Below, in pieces: positions 39,708-49,865 of a stretch of 64,000 bases of DNA (positions are counted from its first letter, which is position 1; the number at the start of each line of letters is the position of its first letter). The DNA is from Dermatophagoides farinae. Its lineage: Eukaryota; Arthropoda; Arachnida; Sarcoptiformes; Pyroglyphidae. The position numbers were made by a program, and so were the translations under genes. The stretch covers positions 4,488,001 to 4,552,000 of the forward strand of contig NC_134680.1 in the NCBI RefSeq assembly GCF_024713945.1, read 5' to 3'. A model generated the notes under the pieces. That model was not told the origin of the DNA, searched no databases, and saw only the letters and a program-made list of their open reading frames with translations.

Positions 39708-42077
39708 TCAATCATTACGATGGCCACGGTGATTATCATCATTATCATTATTATCATCAAAGTTTAATGTATAAATATTCTTTGTAAATCTTTGTAATCG
39801 ACGTTGACGTATCAATTCTTCTTGATCATTATTATTGCCATTATTATTATGATTATTATTATCATCATTATCATCAAGATTATCACCACCAACATTATGA
39901 TGATGTGAGATTACTGTAGGTCTTGATGATGATGATGATGATTGTTGAGCAGATGGACTAGAGATATTATTTATTGGTGACTTAATTTCAGTCGATGTTT
40001 TTGATGAGGATTCTAGATTGGGCCGCTCTTTTTGTTGTTCAGCAACAGCATCAGTGGAAGTAGTCTGTGTACCAATCGAATTTTGTATTGGACAATTCAA
40101 TATAACACAATTATATTGCTGTAATCGTATCATTGCGGCAGTAATTAACGTTTTAACATCCATTAAACATTTAATTCTTGCTTCTAATTGTTGTCGTGTT
40201 TGTCCTTCTAAATATCGTAATTCATCATCAGAAAATCCTTGTAATAATGTTTCAATCGGAATCTGTGGCATTGAAAATGGTGGTGATTGTAAAAATGGAA
40301 ATACAGTTGCCGGTATCGATGATGATCCAGCAATATTTGTACTTTCATTATTCATATTATCAAACATTGTTGTTGTTGATGGACCTCCTACTCCTGTTGT
40401 CGAATTATTAGCTGATTGTTGTTGTGTTGTTCCTGTCGTCGTTTGTTGTTGTTGATTACCATTATTTGATTGTTGTTGTTCACGCCGTTGTTGCTGGCCA
40501 AAAAATTGTTGAAATTGTTGAAATAACAACGGATGTGTAAATGGTGGTAATGGTGGAAATGGAATTTGTCCATTTGCTTGTTGTTGTGGTGGTGGTGGTT
40601 GAGTTTGTTGCCGTTGTTGTTGTTGATTGTTATTATTTGTTAATGGCGTTTGTGAATTACCTGGTGGCTGATTCGGATTATTATTATTATTATTATTCTG
40701 AAAAATACCAGCCGCAACTCCAATATCACCGGCAGCGGCTGCTGCCTGTTGTTGTTCTTGATTAACACGTAAAACATCCATACGACATGTTGGACATGTT
40801 TGTTGTCGTTGAAACCATGATCGTAAACATGAAATATGAAATATATGATTGCATGGAAGTTTTTTACAACTACCATTGCCTAACATATTTTCACGACAAA
40901 TAATACAAACATTATCGGAATTTTCAATATCTTGAGCAGTTGCATTCGGATAAAAGGCATTCATATTACGTATAGCACGACGAGACATGATAACATCATT
41001 GAATGCTTTTTTAAAGTTTCTATTTTTTCAAAAAAAAGTATAAGACATTGATATTAATATTTATATGAATGAATTATTTGACATACCTGATTGCCAAATA
41101 CAGTGGCCTGATTGAAAATAATGGAAATGTATGTATTTTCATCATTATAAAAATGAATATAACATAAAGGGTAATCTTCAGAAAACCCATAATTAATTCC
41201 GTATACAATAGATAGATTGCCTTATCTTCCCATGGATTTTCATTGTAAAGGTCGAAAAAATGTAGAATATATTTCATTGATATATTCAATATGATTGCGA
41301 ATAATATTGCATACTATTTATATGATTTTGTTTAAAAAAAATAAATGGATTGAGTTAGATTGAAAAATGGAACAGGGTTATAGAATAGTATTACCTCGAA
41401 ACCAAAAACAAGTTGTACGGATGCACCTTTCGAAAGTGTACTATGATAGGCCATATAGACAAATATTGTATTCAATATACCGAGTATTGATAATAATGCT
41501 ATATTGATGAGAATCGAGAAAAAAATTTTTTGGTAAAAAATTTTCTTGAAAAAACAACAAATACTTACAAACAACACGTATATGAAAAAATACGGATATA
41601 TTAGGACTACGTTCCATATAATCGACACGATCTTCGGCCAACCAATGAAAACATTTAAGAAATAATAATAATGTAAACAAGGCAACGAATTTTGGTGAAA
41701 GATCATCACGAAACACGGTAAATGCTAGACAGGTTTCCGTTACCGCATACCATGAACGTTCGATTAGATGTTCAATTTCGGCCGTACGTAATTGACCGAA
41801 AAATATTTTACCAAGTAATTTTCCAATCAACATGACAAGTATTAATCCTTGTAGATAGATTATCTATGTGTTAGTATGTGGGAATCCAATAATCAATAAC
41901 CATAATCAACAAACAAACACAACCATTACTTACACCCATCGATGCATTCGATTTAGTTATATAAACCACAGATGGATAGAATTGTTGTTTCTGATAATAG
42001 GCATTCGTTATGACCAATGATGATAATACACCACTGATGACAAATAAAAATGATGATTCAGTAAATGATATTGGCAT
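39708..42077 (-). CDS. SYVN1: ERAD E3 ubiquitin ligase synoviolin/HRD1
   Basis: Multi-pass ER-membrane RING ligase that ubiquitinates misfolded proteins in ER-associated degradation. Five exons fit in phase: 41934-42077, 41569-41863, 41395-41498, 41087-41313 and 39708-41019, giving 693 residues (human about 617). Introns are 67-81 bp. The membrane half is strongly conserved: AYYQKQQFYPSVVYITKS, GKIFFGQLRTAEIEHLIERS, WYAVTETCLAFTVFRDDLSP, HWLAEDRVDYMERSPNIS, NENPWEDKAIYLLYTEL, HTFPLFSIRPLYLA. The RING-H2 is CIICRENM...CNHIFHISCLRSWFQRQQ with CPTC. The cytosolic tail is rich in Gln, Asn and Pro, partly from CAA repeats. The 5' end faces ALG13 across 508 bp. Confidence 0.96.
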
Positions 42078-42372
42078 CTTGATATTTTATTATTTATTTA
42101 TTTCTATTTATTGACAATATTCACAGTTGAATCAAATCGAATCACACAATCGAAAAAGATCGAGGAAAACAAAAAAACATTCAAAAACAATATACAGATT
42201 CAATCGATGAAATTAATGAATTTCCAAATGGAAAAAAAATTCGAATCAAATGATTGATTCAATTTGGAAATTCGTAAAACAAAATTTTTTAATTCAATTC
42301 ACCAGAATTATTGTTGTTGTTGTTGTTGTTGTTGAAAGTTGACGTGTCTCACAATTGTGGCAGCAGCAGCAT

Positions 42373-42412
<40 letters not shown>

Positions 42413-42585
42413 GGCAGCAGCTGAAAGTTGATAAAACAGAAAATTTTTCCGAGAAATTTTTCTTCAAAGAAAAATTTTTTTTGTTTATGAAATTCATTTT
42501 TTAATTTTGCAATATTGCAATAAAAATAATTAACCGATTATTAGATTATTCGGACAATTTTTCATAGTCATCAACAACAAAAAAA
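42078..42585. promoter_or_regulatory. Divergent region between SYVN1 and ALG13
   Basis: The 508 bp between diverging start codons, so it holds both promoters. A TTG repeat (about 42310-42335) and a compound CAG/ATC repeat (42361-42421) occupy the middle. No TATA box was identified. Confidence 0.5.
42361..42421 (+). repeat. Compound CAG/ATC/CAG microsatellite
   Basis: CAG units, then eight or so ATC units, then CAG units again with a single CGG interruption, about 61 bp in total. It lies outside coding sequence between two divergent genes. Confidence 0.9.
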
Positions 42586-43176
42586 ATGAAAGAAAAATTT
42601 CAAAAAATTTTCATCACAGTCGGTACGACACGATTTGATCGATTAATCGAATCATTATTATTGCCCAATGTTATTTCGGTAATTATTATTAGCCACAATT
42701 AATTGATCTATTTATTTATTGATTTTCATCATTAATCATCATAGGCATTACATGAAATCGGTTGTGAACAATTAACCATTCAATATGGTCGTTATCATGA
42801 TTTGGATCAATTAAATCTATTTCAAATGTTACCCGGTATAAAAGTCAATGTATTTGATTATAGTAAAACATTTTCTAATCATATCCATGATGCTGATCTC
42901 GTTATTGGTCATGCTGGTGCCGGTACCGTATTGGAAGTACTTCGTATGAATAAACCATTATTAATCGTCATCAATGGTGATCTTATGGATAATCATCAAC
43001 AAGAATTAGCCGATGAATTGGTGGAAAATAATTATGTAAAATGTACGGATATTGAAAATTTTGTTCAAACATTACGAAAATTTGAAACAAAAAATCTACA
43101 ACAATTTCCACAACATGATCCATTATTGTTTCGAAATTTTATTCAAAATTTATCCACAATGGAAATAAAATCATAA
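42586..43176 (+). CDS. ALG13: UDP-GlcNAc transferase catalytic subunit ALG13
   Basis: Cytosolic catalytic subunit that, with the membrane protein ALG14, adds the second GlcNAc to dolichol-PP-GlcNAc in N-glycan synthesis. Exons 42586-42678 and 42745-43176 with a 66-bp intron give 174 residues, close to the short human isoform (165). It begins KIFITVGTTRFDRLIESLL. The glycosyltransferase C-terminal motif HDADLVIGHAGAGTVLEVLR and NKPLLIVINGDLMDNHQQEL are intact. There is no OTU or Tudor extension as in the long vertebrate form. The stop codon is only 33 bp from that of COG3 on the other strand. Confidence 0.95.
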
Positions 43177-43209
43177 TTGATCACAAGAAAAAAGAAAATA
43201 ACCACCCGT

Positions 43210-46095
43210 TTAAACGGTTAATAAACCAGGTAGATCCGAACGTTCAAATGTGGGAAATTTTGATTGTAATATTCGTGATAATTGTTCGAATAATTCCTGT
43301 ATTTTATTCTAATATATAAATTATTATTTAATAAAACAAAAAAAAGTTATTAATTTACAATAAAATCAAATCAAACTACAACTATAGCAACTTACATTGA
43401 TTTGTTTGAAAATGATGGCTTCAGTTTCCACATTAGCCAGATATAATGACATTGATTTGGCTAATGATTCTTTCCGATCAAGATATGATTGTATTGATTC
43501 CTGTAGTTTTAATTTCAACTGTTCCAACTGTATTTCCGATGGTGTCGGTGAAGGTTGTTGTTGATTAGCCGTAAAATCAAATTTAGTATTCACAATAAAA
43601 TTACGAACGTCGGCCGTCAAATATTCATAACTGAACATAATAAATTCTTCACATTTTTCTTTAATCTTATTATCAACAGCTTTTTGTGAATCGATAACTT
43701 TTTCACTAACTTGTGGAGAACTTTCAAATATTAATTTCAATAATGCATTATTCGTTGTTAATGAAAATAGATTCTCGCGTTTCTGTAGAAGATCAATGAC
43801 GGCAGCTATGGTGGAATGAAAAAGAAAACAAAATTTTGAATAATGATAAACAACAACAATAAAAGAAAACTAACTTTTAGTTCGTGTAAAATCTAAATAC
43901 ACTTCTTTGATTGATGTATCAATTTGAAATGGTGTTATTTGTTCACGAATGATTAACAGATATTTAATGATAAATAGATAACCATCGATTGGACCTTTTC
44001 GTTGTTTAATCTGTAATAATGCCGATTCTAATGATTCGATACAGGCAAGTAATACTTCTTGTGAAAGACCTTGAAATGTCAATTTCTTTTAAATAATAAA
44101 TAATTAAAAAATCATAATTTTGGACTGGATAGAAATTCATTCAACTAAAAACTTACATCCAAAGATCGATACAATTTGGAGAGACACATTATTGAGCTTC
44201 GAACTGTTGGATACCACATACCATGTAGATCAACAATGGCACCTAAATATCGAGATGATTATGATGATTTGAATTTCAAAATCAATAAAAATAAACTTAC
44301 GGCTTGAAACAGTTCTGGATGATTCAGATGGATGATGATAACCACGAACAAAACTTATATCTGATATGGATGATATGATCGAACTAACCGAATCGGAACG
44401 TTTCATTACACCTGTAGATGATTTACTCGTTTGTTCTTGTTCATTTGTATTATTCTGGACGTTATTTGTTTCAAGTGTTTCCGAAATTGATTTCATCATT
44501 TCCAATTTTTCTGGATATGCAAGATCACCACTTGCCGGTGAATAATTGAGAATATTCTTTTCAACATGAACATTACATCGATAAACAAGACGTTCCTGTG
44601 TATCCTGTAGTAATTGTTGCATCGCCTTAACAAATGATTCTAATTCATCTTGATGTAAATTCTCTTCAATAAATTCAAATTTAATTAATGAACAAATTTC
44701 CGATAATGATTCCAGATGTTCCAGATGAATAATAATCGGTCGAAGTTTATCATATAATGACATACAAAGTTGATCAAGAAATTCACCTAAAGAATGATCA
44801 ACTTGAGTGAAAAATTGAAAATATAGCTGATATTCATCACGACAAATATGTGTATAAAGTTTAGCCGATGATCGTATTAATGAACAAAAATTACGGCCAG
44901 ATGTTTGAATCATTTCATCCATGGCCAATGTAAGCACCGGTGTAATTAATGAATCACGAATTTGAAAATAACATTGATGACAATCGTTAAGAAATTGATT
45001 GAATCTGGAAAATAACATTTTAAAACAAAATTATTTTTATTACATACAAATGAAACATACGTTTCCGATTGTTTGGTACGATTTTCAATTTGTTGCATCA
45101 ATGTTTTAATACGATGTGCATTTAACTGAAATTTTCCATAATACAATGTAAAAACTGATTCATTCGATGTTAATACGGTATCATTTTCAGGCATCACCTG
45201 TGTTTCCGTTTGTTTCAATGTATTGATAACATGTGTACGTATTGTATTTAATGCTGATGTTTGAAATCGACGATAATCGATAAGATATTTATTGGCTTCA
45301 AGATAGTTATCAATATTGGTCGACATAAATTCAATACATTCATCAAGACGATGTAACAATGGTATTAATGATTCATTCAATGTTAACATTGTTGGTGATG
45401 AGAATTTTTTCGACATTGTTTCTAAATCTTCAAAATATGATAGCTTTTCATTGATGGCTTCAATAGCAACAAGTAAATTTTGCTGTTGCTGTAGCAATGT
45501 ATCACAGGAACTATAAAATGATTTTGTTTTATCAATAACTGATGAATATTCTTCATCCAATCGATTTAGGCTGGCTAAAATTTCGCCAACTAATTCGGTT
45601 AACTGCATACATAATCGGTGATGTTCGTTAATTTTTCTGAACCAAAAAAAACAAACAAAAAAACAAATCTTGATTATCATAAAAAATGTTCATAGAACCT
45701 GATACATACCTAAATCGTTCATCACTTTGAATATGAATTTCATTCTCTAGATCGTTATATCTTTTGTAAAACTTTTTTTGAGTGAAGGAGGAGAAAAAGT
45801 CAAAAATTATTGCGACAAACAAAAAAATTAAATTTTCTTTCTCACTCACATCTTGTACATTGTCGAATGATGTACGGTTCTTTTCCGATTCATCAGTTTT
45901 AAGTTTATCGCCATCATTATCCTTTTCAAATGAAACAATCAATTATTAATCATCGAGCCAAAATATTAAATTTCAATCCAAAAAAACCTTAATTAAATCG
46001 ATTAATCTATCGATAAATTTCTGTTGATTAGTCGATAAAGGTGCTAATGAATCGGCATCATCACGTTCCCAACGATCGAGAAAATTGGAATTCAT
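43210..46095 (-). CDS. COG3: Conserved oligomeric Golgi complex subunit 3
   Basis: Subunit of lobe A of the COG tether for retrograde intra-Golgi vesicles. Nine exons fit in phase: 45988-46095, 45850-45921, 45710-45771, 45061-45636, 44301-45004, 44157-44242, 43875-44085, 43396-43805 and 43210-43308, giving 775 residues (human 828). Introns are 56-87 bp except one of about 78 and one with a weak T-run donor (gttttt, 45987). Conserved blocks include [78 protein letters not shown] and [15 protein letters not shown]. The N-terminus begins [20 protein letters not shown]. The last exon ([20 protein letters not shown]) was outside any long open frame and is placed by its match to the family C-terminus. 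Confidence 0.93.
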
Positions 46096-46459
46096 TTTGA
46101 CCATAATTATCCCGCCATAAATATGAAATGAAAATCAATTTTGATCAATCAATCAATTACGAATTTCACTAAAAATCACATATATTCTGTTATCAAAATG
46201 ATACGTGTTTTAAACACACTATTTCGACCTTTACGAGCGAACACACCCGATGTTTATTTTTATACAGAAATTTTTGTACACGAAAAAAGCCGAAAATTTT
46301 ACTACTCGTATTATTACAGCTGTAACCTGATGATTTATTCTGATCAATTTGTTTTTTTTTGGATCAATCAACAGATAAATTATGTTCAATTAGATTTCAT
46401 TGTTAATAATTTCATATTATCATTGATTAAAAACATACGTTACGGTTACATCAGCCATC
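46096..46459. promoter_or_regulatory. Divergent region between COG3 and AP1M
   Basis: The 364 bp between two diverging start codons, AT-rich, presumably with both promoters. A short open frame here runs into AP1M in another frame and shows no domain. Confidence 0.45.
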
Positions 46460-47735
46460 ATGTCAGCGTCAGCAATCTATTTTCTGGATCTTAAAGGCAA
46501 GGTCCTAATATCTCGAAATTATCGTGGTGATACCGATATGAATATTATCGATAAATTCATGGCATTAGTCGTCGAACGTGAAGAGGAAAGTTCATTGAAT
46601 CCTATTATTCGTTATCAGGATGCAACATTTATGTACATAAAATTTAATAATTTGTACATTGTTGTGACAACAAAAAAAAATGCCAACGTAGCTTTAGTGT
46701 TTTCATTTCTACATAAAATTGTTGCCGTATTTTCCGAATATTTCAAAGAATTAGAAGAAGAAAGTATTCGTGATAATTTCGTGCTTATCTACGAACTATT
46801 GGATGAAATGATGGATTTTGGTTATCCACAAATAACTGATGGTAAAATTCTACAAGAATATATTACACAAGAAAGTCATAAGATGGAGATAGCACCGAAA
46901 GTACCGATGGCTGTAACAAACGCCGTTTCATGGCGTACAGAAGGTATTCGTTATCGTAAAAATGAAGTTTTTCTTGATGTTATCGAATCGGTTAATCTAT
47001 TGGCTAATGCAAGTCAAGCAATATTGAATAGTGAAATTATTGGATCAATTAAAATGCGTGTCTATCTATCCGGTATGCCGGAATTACGACTTGGCCTTAA
47101 TGATAAAGTTTTATTCGAAAGTACTGGCCGTGGTAAAAGTAAATCAGTCGAATTAGAAGATGTAAAATTTCATCAATGTGTTCGTTTATCACGATTTGAA
47201 AATGATCGTACTATTTCATTCATACCGCCAGATGGTGAATTTGAACTAATGTCTTATCGATTAAATACGGCATCAAGTGTAAAACCATTAATATGGATCG
47301 AATCAAATATTCGATCGTCATGCACATTCACGTGTAGAGATTATGGTCAAAGCAAAAAGTCAATTTAAACGTCGATCAACAGCTAATAATGTTGAGATTA
47401 TTATACCAGTACCTGCGGATGCTGATTCACCAAAATTTAAAACATCTATCGGTACGGTACGATATACACCCGAAGTGAACAGTATGGTATGGACGATAAA
47501 ATCATTTCCAGGTGGTAAAGAATATCTAATGCGTGCACATTTTGGATTGCCATCGGTTAGTGGTGATGAAATTGAAGGCCGACCACCGATACATGTTAAA
47601 TTTGAAATACCATATTTTACAACATCAGGCATACAAGTTCGATATTTGAAAATAATTGAAAAAAGTGGCTATCAAGCATTACCATGGGTTCGTTATATAA
47701 CACAGAATGGTGATTATCAATTACGAACTAATTGA
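46460..47735 (+). CDS. AP1M1: AP-1 clathrin adaptor mu subunit (one-base frameshift)
   Basis: Medium subunit of the AP-1 adaptor at the trans-Golgi network and endosomes, which recognises YxxPhi sorting signals. The gene has no introns. The longin-like N-terminus (MSASAIYFLDLKGKVLISRN) and the mu-homology domain are nearly identical to other animals. The reading frame shifts by one base near 47312, where an extra C lies in attCgatcgtcat. Before it, PLIWIESNI matches the family; after it, HAHSRVEIMVKAKSQFKRRS continues in the next frame to GDYQLRTN at the usual end. Without the extra base the length would be 424 residues, the same as human within one residue. Nothing else is damaged, so an assembly error or a very recent lesion is more likely than an old pseudogene. 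Confidence 0.9.
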
Positions 47736-48057
47736 TGAATTCGATGTTTTCATTTTTTTTCACAAAAAAATCAACAAATATAACATTCCTTTGTAATTGA
47801 CAGCCACCATCATTCAATTTGATTTGATTAAAAAGTAAAAAAAAATCAATTAAAATTTTTTAAATATAAAAAAACTTTCTCAACATTTTATTGTTTTGAT
47901 GTTCTTCTCTATTTCTTTCTTATTTTCTTCACCATTTTAAGTATTGTAATGAAATACCAATGAAAATCGAATATAAAATGTACAAATCTACAAAATAGTT
48001 GTTTTCATTTGATTTCGATTATGATCCAAAAAAAATCCCAAAAGTTGTTCAGTGGTA
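47736..48057. other. Intergenic between convergent AP1M and TMED10
   Basis: AT-rich with several A runs. Probably contains both 3' untranslated regions. No gene was recognised. Confidence 0.5.
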
Positions 48058-48873
48058 TTAATCAATCAATTTCTTAGCTTTGAAAAATTGTCGTAGATAA
48101 ATAATTTGCCAGATAGCTAAACCAAGAAGACATAACATTGAAAATATGCTCAAATAGAATATTCGAGCATTTGTTGATTCTGTTGATCAAAGAGAAAAAA
48201 AAGAAGTAAATTCATATATTAGAGAATAGAATAGAATAGAAGATAAATAAATAAATATAAATTCATTCATTTACCATTCGTATCGCGCATAGCTTGTTCA
48301 CGTTTTTTCATATAATCAAAATCGCCAATAATTGCTGCAGATAAATCATCCAATTTTTGTAATTCCAGCTCTAATGGTTTCAATTTCGAGATGGCTGCAA
48401 CTTGATCATAATTTTTTGCTTCAATACCATGTTTCATTTCGATATGTACTTCACGTGCTTGTGGCATTTGATGTGCCGCTTGTAGATATGATATGAAACA
48501 AAAATCAAATATATCATCTTCATCCGAATTAACAGCGAATATTCCTTTATCAATATTTTCACGATTAAAAGCGGCATGTCCTTTCGTATCTGTTATCTAT
48601 TATAAAATATTTAATCGACAATTATAAAGAAATTCAAATTATCAATCAATCAAACGATCGAGATTTACATACAATTAAATCGGTTCGAACACCAGGTGAA
48701 TCACTTAATGAATAATTACCAGTAACCAGAACATCTTTACGCATCTCTTCTTTTAGACATCTTTTTGTATTCGGTTGCAGAAGAAATCGTATTGAATGAC
48801 CAAATGGACAATTTATGGCCATTATAGTGAACAGAACACTAATGATGACCAGATTTTTATTCATTTTAATCAT
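48058..48873 (-). CDS. TMED10: p24 family cargo receptor TMED10
   Basis: Type I membrane protein of the p24 delta group that cycles between ER and Golgi in COPII/COPI vesicles. Three exons, 48673-48873, 48275-48596 and 48058-48179, with introns of 76 and 95 bp give 214 residues (human 219). It has a signal peptide ([16 protein letters not shown]), a GOLD domain with the paired cysteines ([28 protein letters not shown]), a coiled coil ([18 protein letters not shown]), a transmembrane segment ([18 protein letters not shown]) and the tail [11 protein letters not shown]. The tail carries the Phe-Phe COPII and Lys-Lys COPI signals. A second in-frame Met three codons in is an alternative start. Confidence 0.95.
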
Positions 48874-49399
48874 ATAGGATCGTCTCGTTTTTTTATTTTG
48901 ATGACTATATAAAAAAAAAATTTAGTTAGAATAAATTCTGTCCACGATCAACGATATATCATCGATGATACATCGAATCGGTTGAATTTGATTGCAGATT
49001 ATTTTTTTTTCACAATTTTACAATTTGTGACACCACCAATGTGTATGTTATGTTTTGAGTGCAAATGTGGCAAGATTTTTTATTTTAATAATAATAAAAT
49101 TTTGCTATTTCACTTAATGCTGACGTTACGTAAAAAAAAAAAAGAAATACCGGTGCTGCCGCTTTAATATTATTGAGGATCAATGTGGATTATCCATGAT
49201 GCATAGATGGCAGCACTTACAGTGATGATTGTTTATTCATCTGTGTGTGTTGGATAACATTTTCGTTTTGAGAATTGATTGATTCATTTTTTGCTAAAAA
49301 AAAAATTCATTCAAAAATTTTTATGTATTGTTAAATTTGAATTTCGAAAAAAATTTATATCGCGGGAAAACAATAAAATAGAACAACGAATAAAAAAAA
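48874..49399. promoter_or_regulatory. Divergent region between TMED10 and DPM3
   Basis: The 526 bp between diverging start codons. It contains a TAGATGGCAG site at 49204-49213, about 190 bp before the DPM3 ATG, similar to sites in four other positions of the window. A palindrome-like atcatcgatgat lies near 48959-48970. Confidence 0.45.
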
Positions 49400-49675
49400 A
49401 TGACACGTCTTGGTAAAACATTAGTACTCGGTGTATGTTTAATCGGTCTTTGGTTACGGTTATTGATGATGAAAGAAGCTGAAACATATTTATCCCGAAT
49501 TCATATACAATTAATGCCCATCTATACAATCATTTTATTCGGTATCATTTCAGCTTTAATTGTTCTTTATCGTACATTCACATTTAATGGCTGTCCCGAA
49601 GCTTATGAAGAATTAAAAGCCGAAATTAAAGATGCTAAAAATGATCTTAAACAAAAAGGATTTGAATTTAAATGA
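49400..49675 (+). CDS. DPM3: Dolichol-phosphate mannosyltransferase subunit 3
   Basis: Small ER-membrane subunit that tethers the catalytic subunit DPM1, providing dolichol-P-mannose for N-glycans, GPI anchors and O-mannosylation. Single exon, 91 residues (human 92). It starts MTRLGKTLVLGVCLIGLWL with a first membrane segment, then a second (MPIYTIILFGIISALIVLY), then the conserved RTFTFNGCPEAYEELKAEI and a charged helix ending LKQKGFEFK, which matches the family's DPM1-binding C-terminus. Tail-to-tail with TPR, 190 bp apart, with a GT repeat (49801-49818) between them. Confidence 0.93.
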   Translation: MTRLGKTLVLGVCLIGLWLRLLMMKEAETYLSRIHIQLMPIYTIILFGIISALIVLYRTFTFNGCPEAYEELKAEIKDAKNDLKQKGFEFK

Positions 49676-49865
49676 ATGACAAACAAAATTTTTTATTTTT
49701 TTTATATCTTTCAAATGTAAATGCATCATATGTTTGTTTTGATTTTGTTCATAATGAATTAAATTTTTTTTTCTGAAAAATGAATATGATTATCACAAAT
49801 GTGTGTGTGTGTGTGTGTATGTGAATGAGCAAAAAAAAAATTCAAGTCAATGAATCATTAAACTA

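Noticed and set aside
46141-46494. 117-codon ORF upstream of AP1M
   Set aside because: It lies in the COG3/AP1M promoter gap, has no domain, and ends inside AP1M in a different frame.
47310-47345. A mini-intron as explanation of the AP1M frame change
   Set aside because: The only GT...AG pair nearby would give an intron of about 21 nt and would delete conserved residues that are intact in the next frame.
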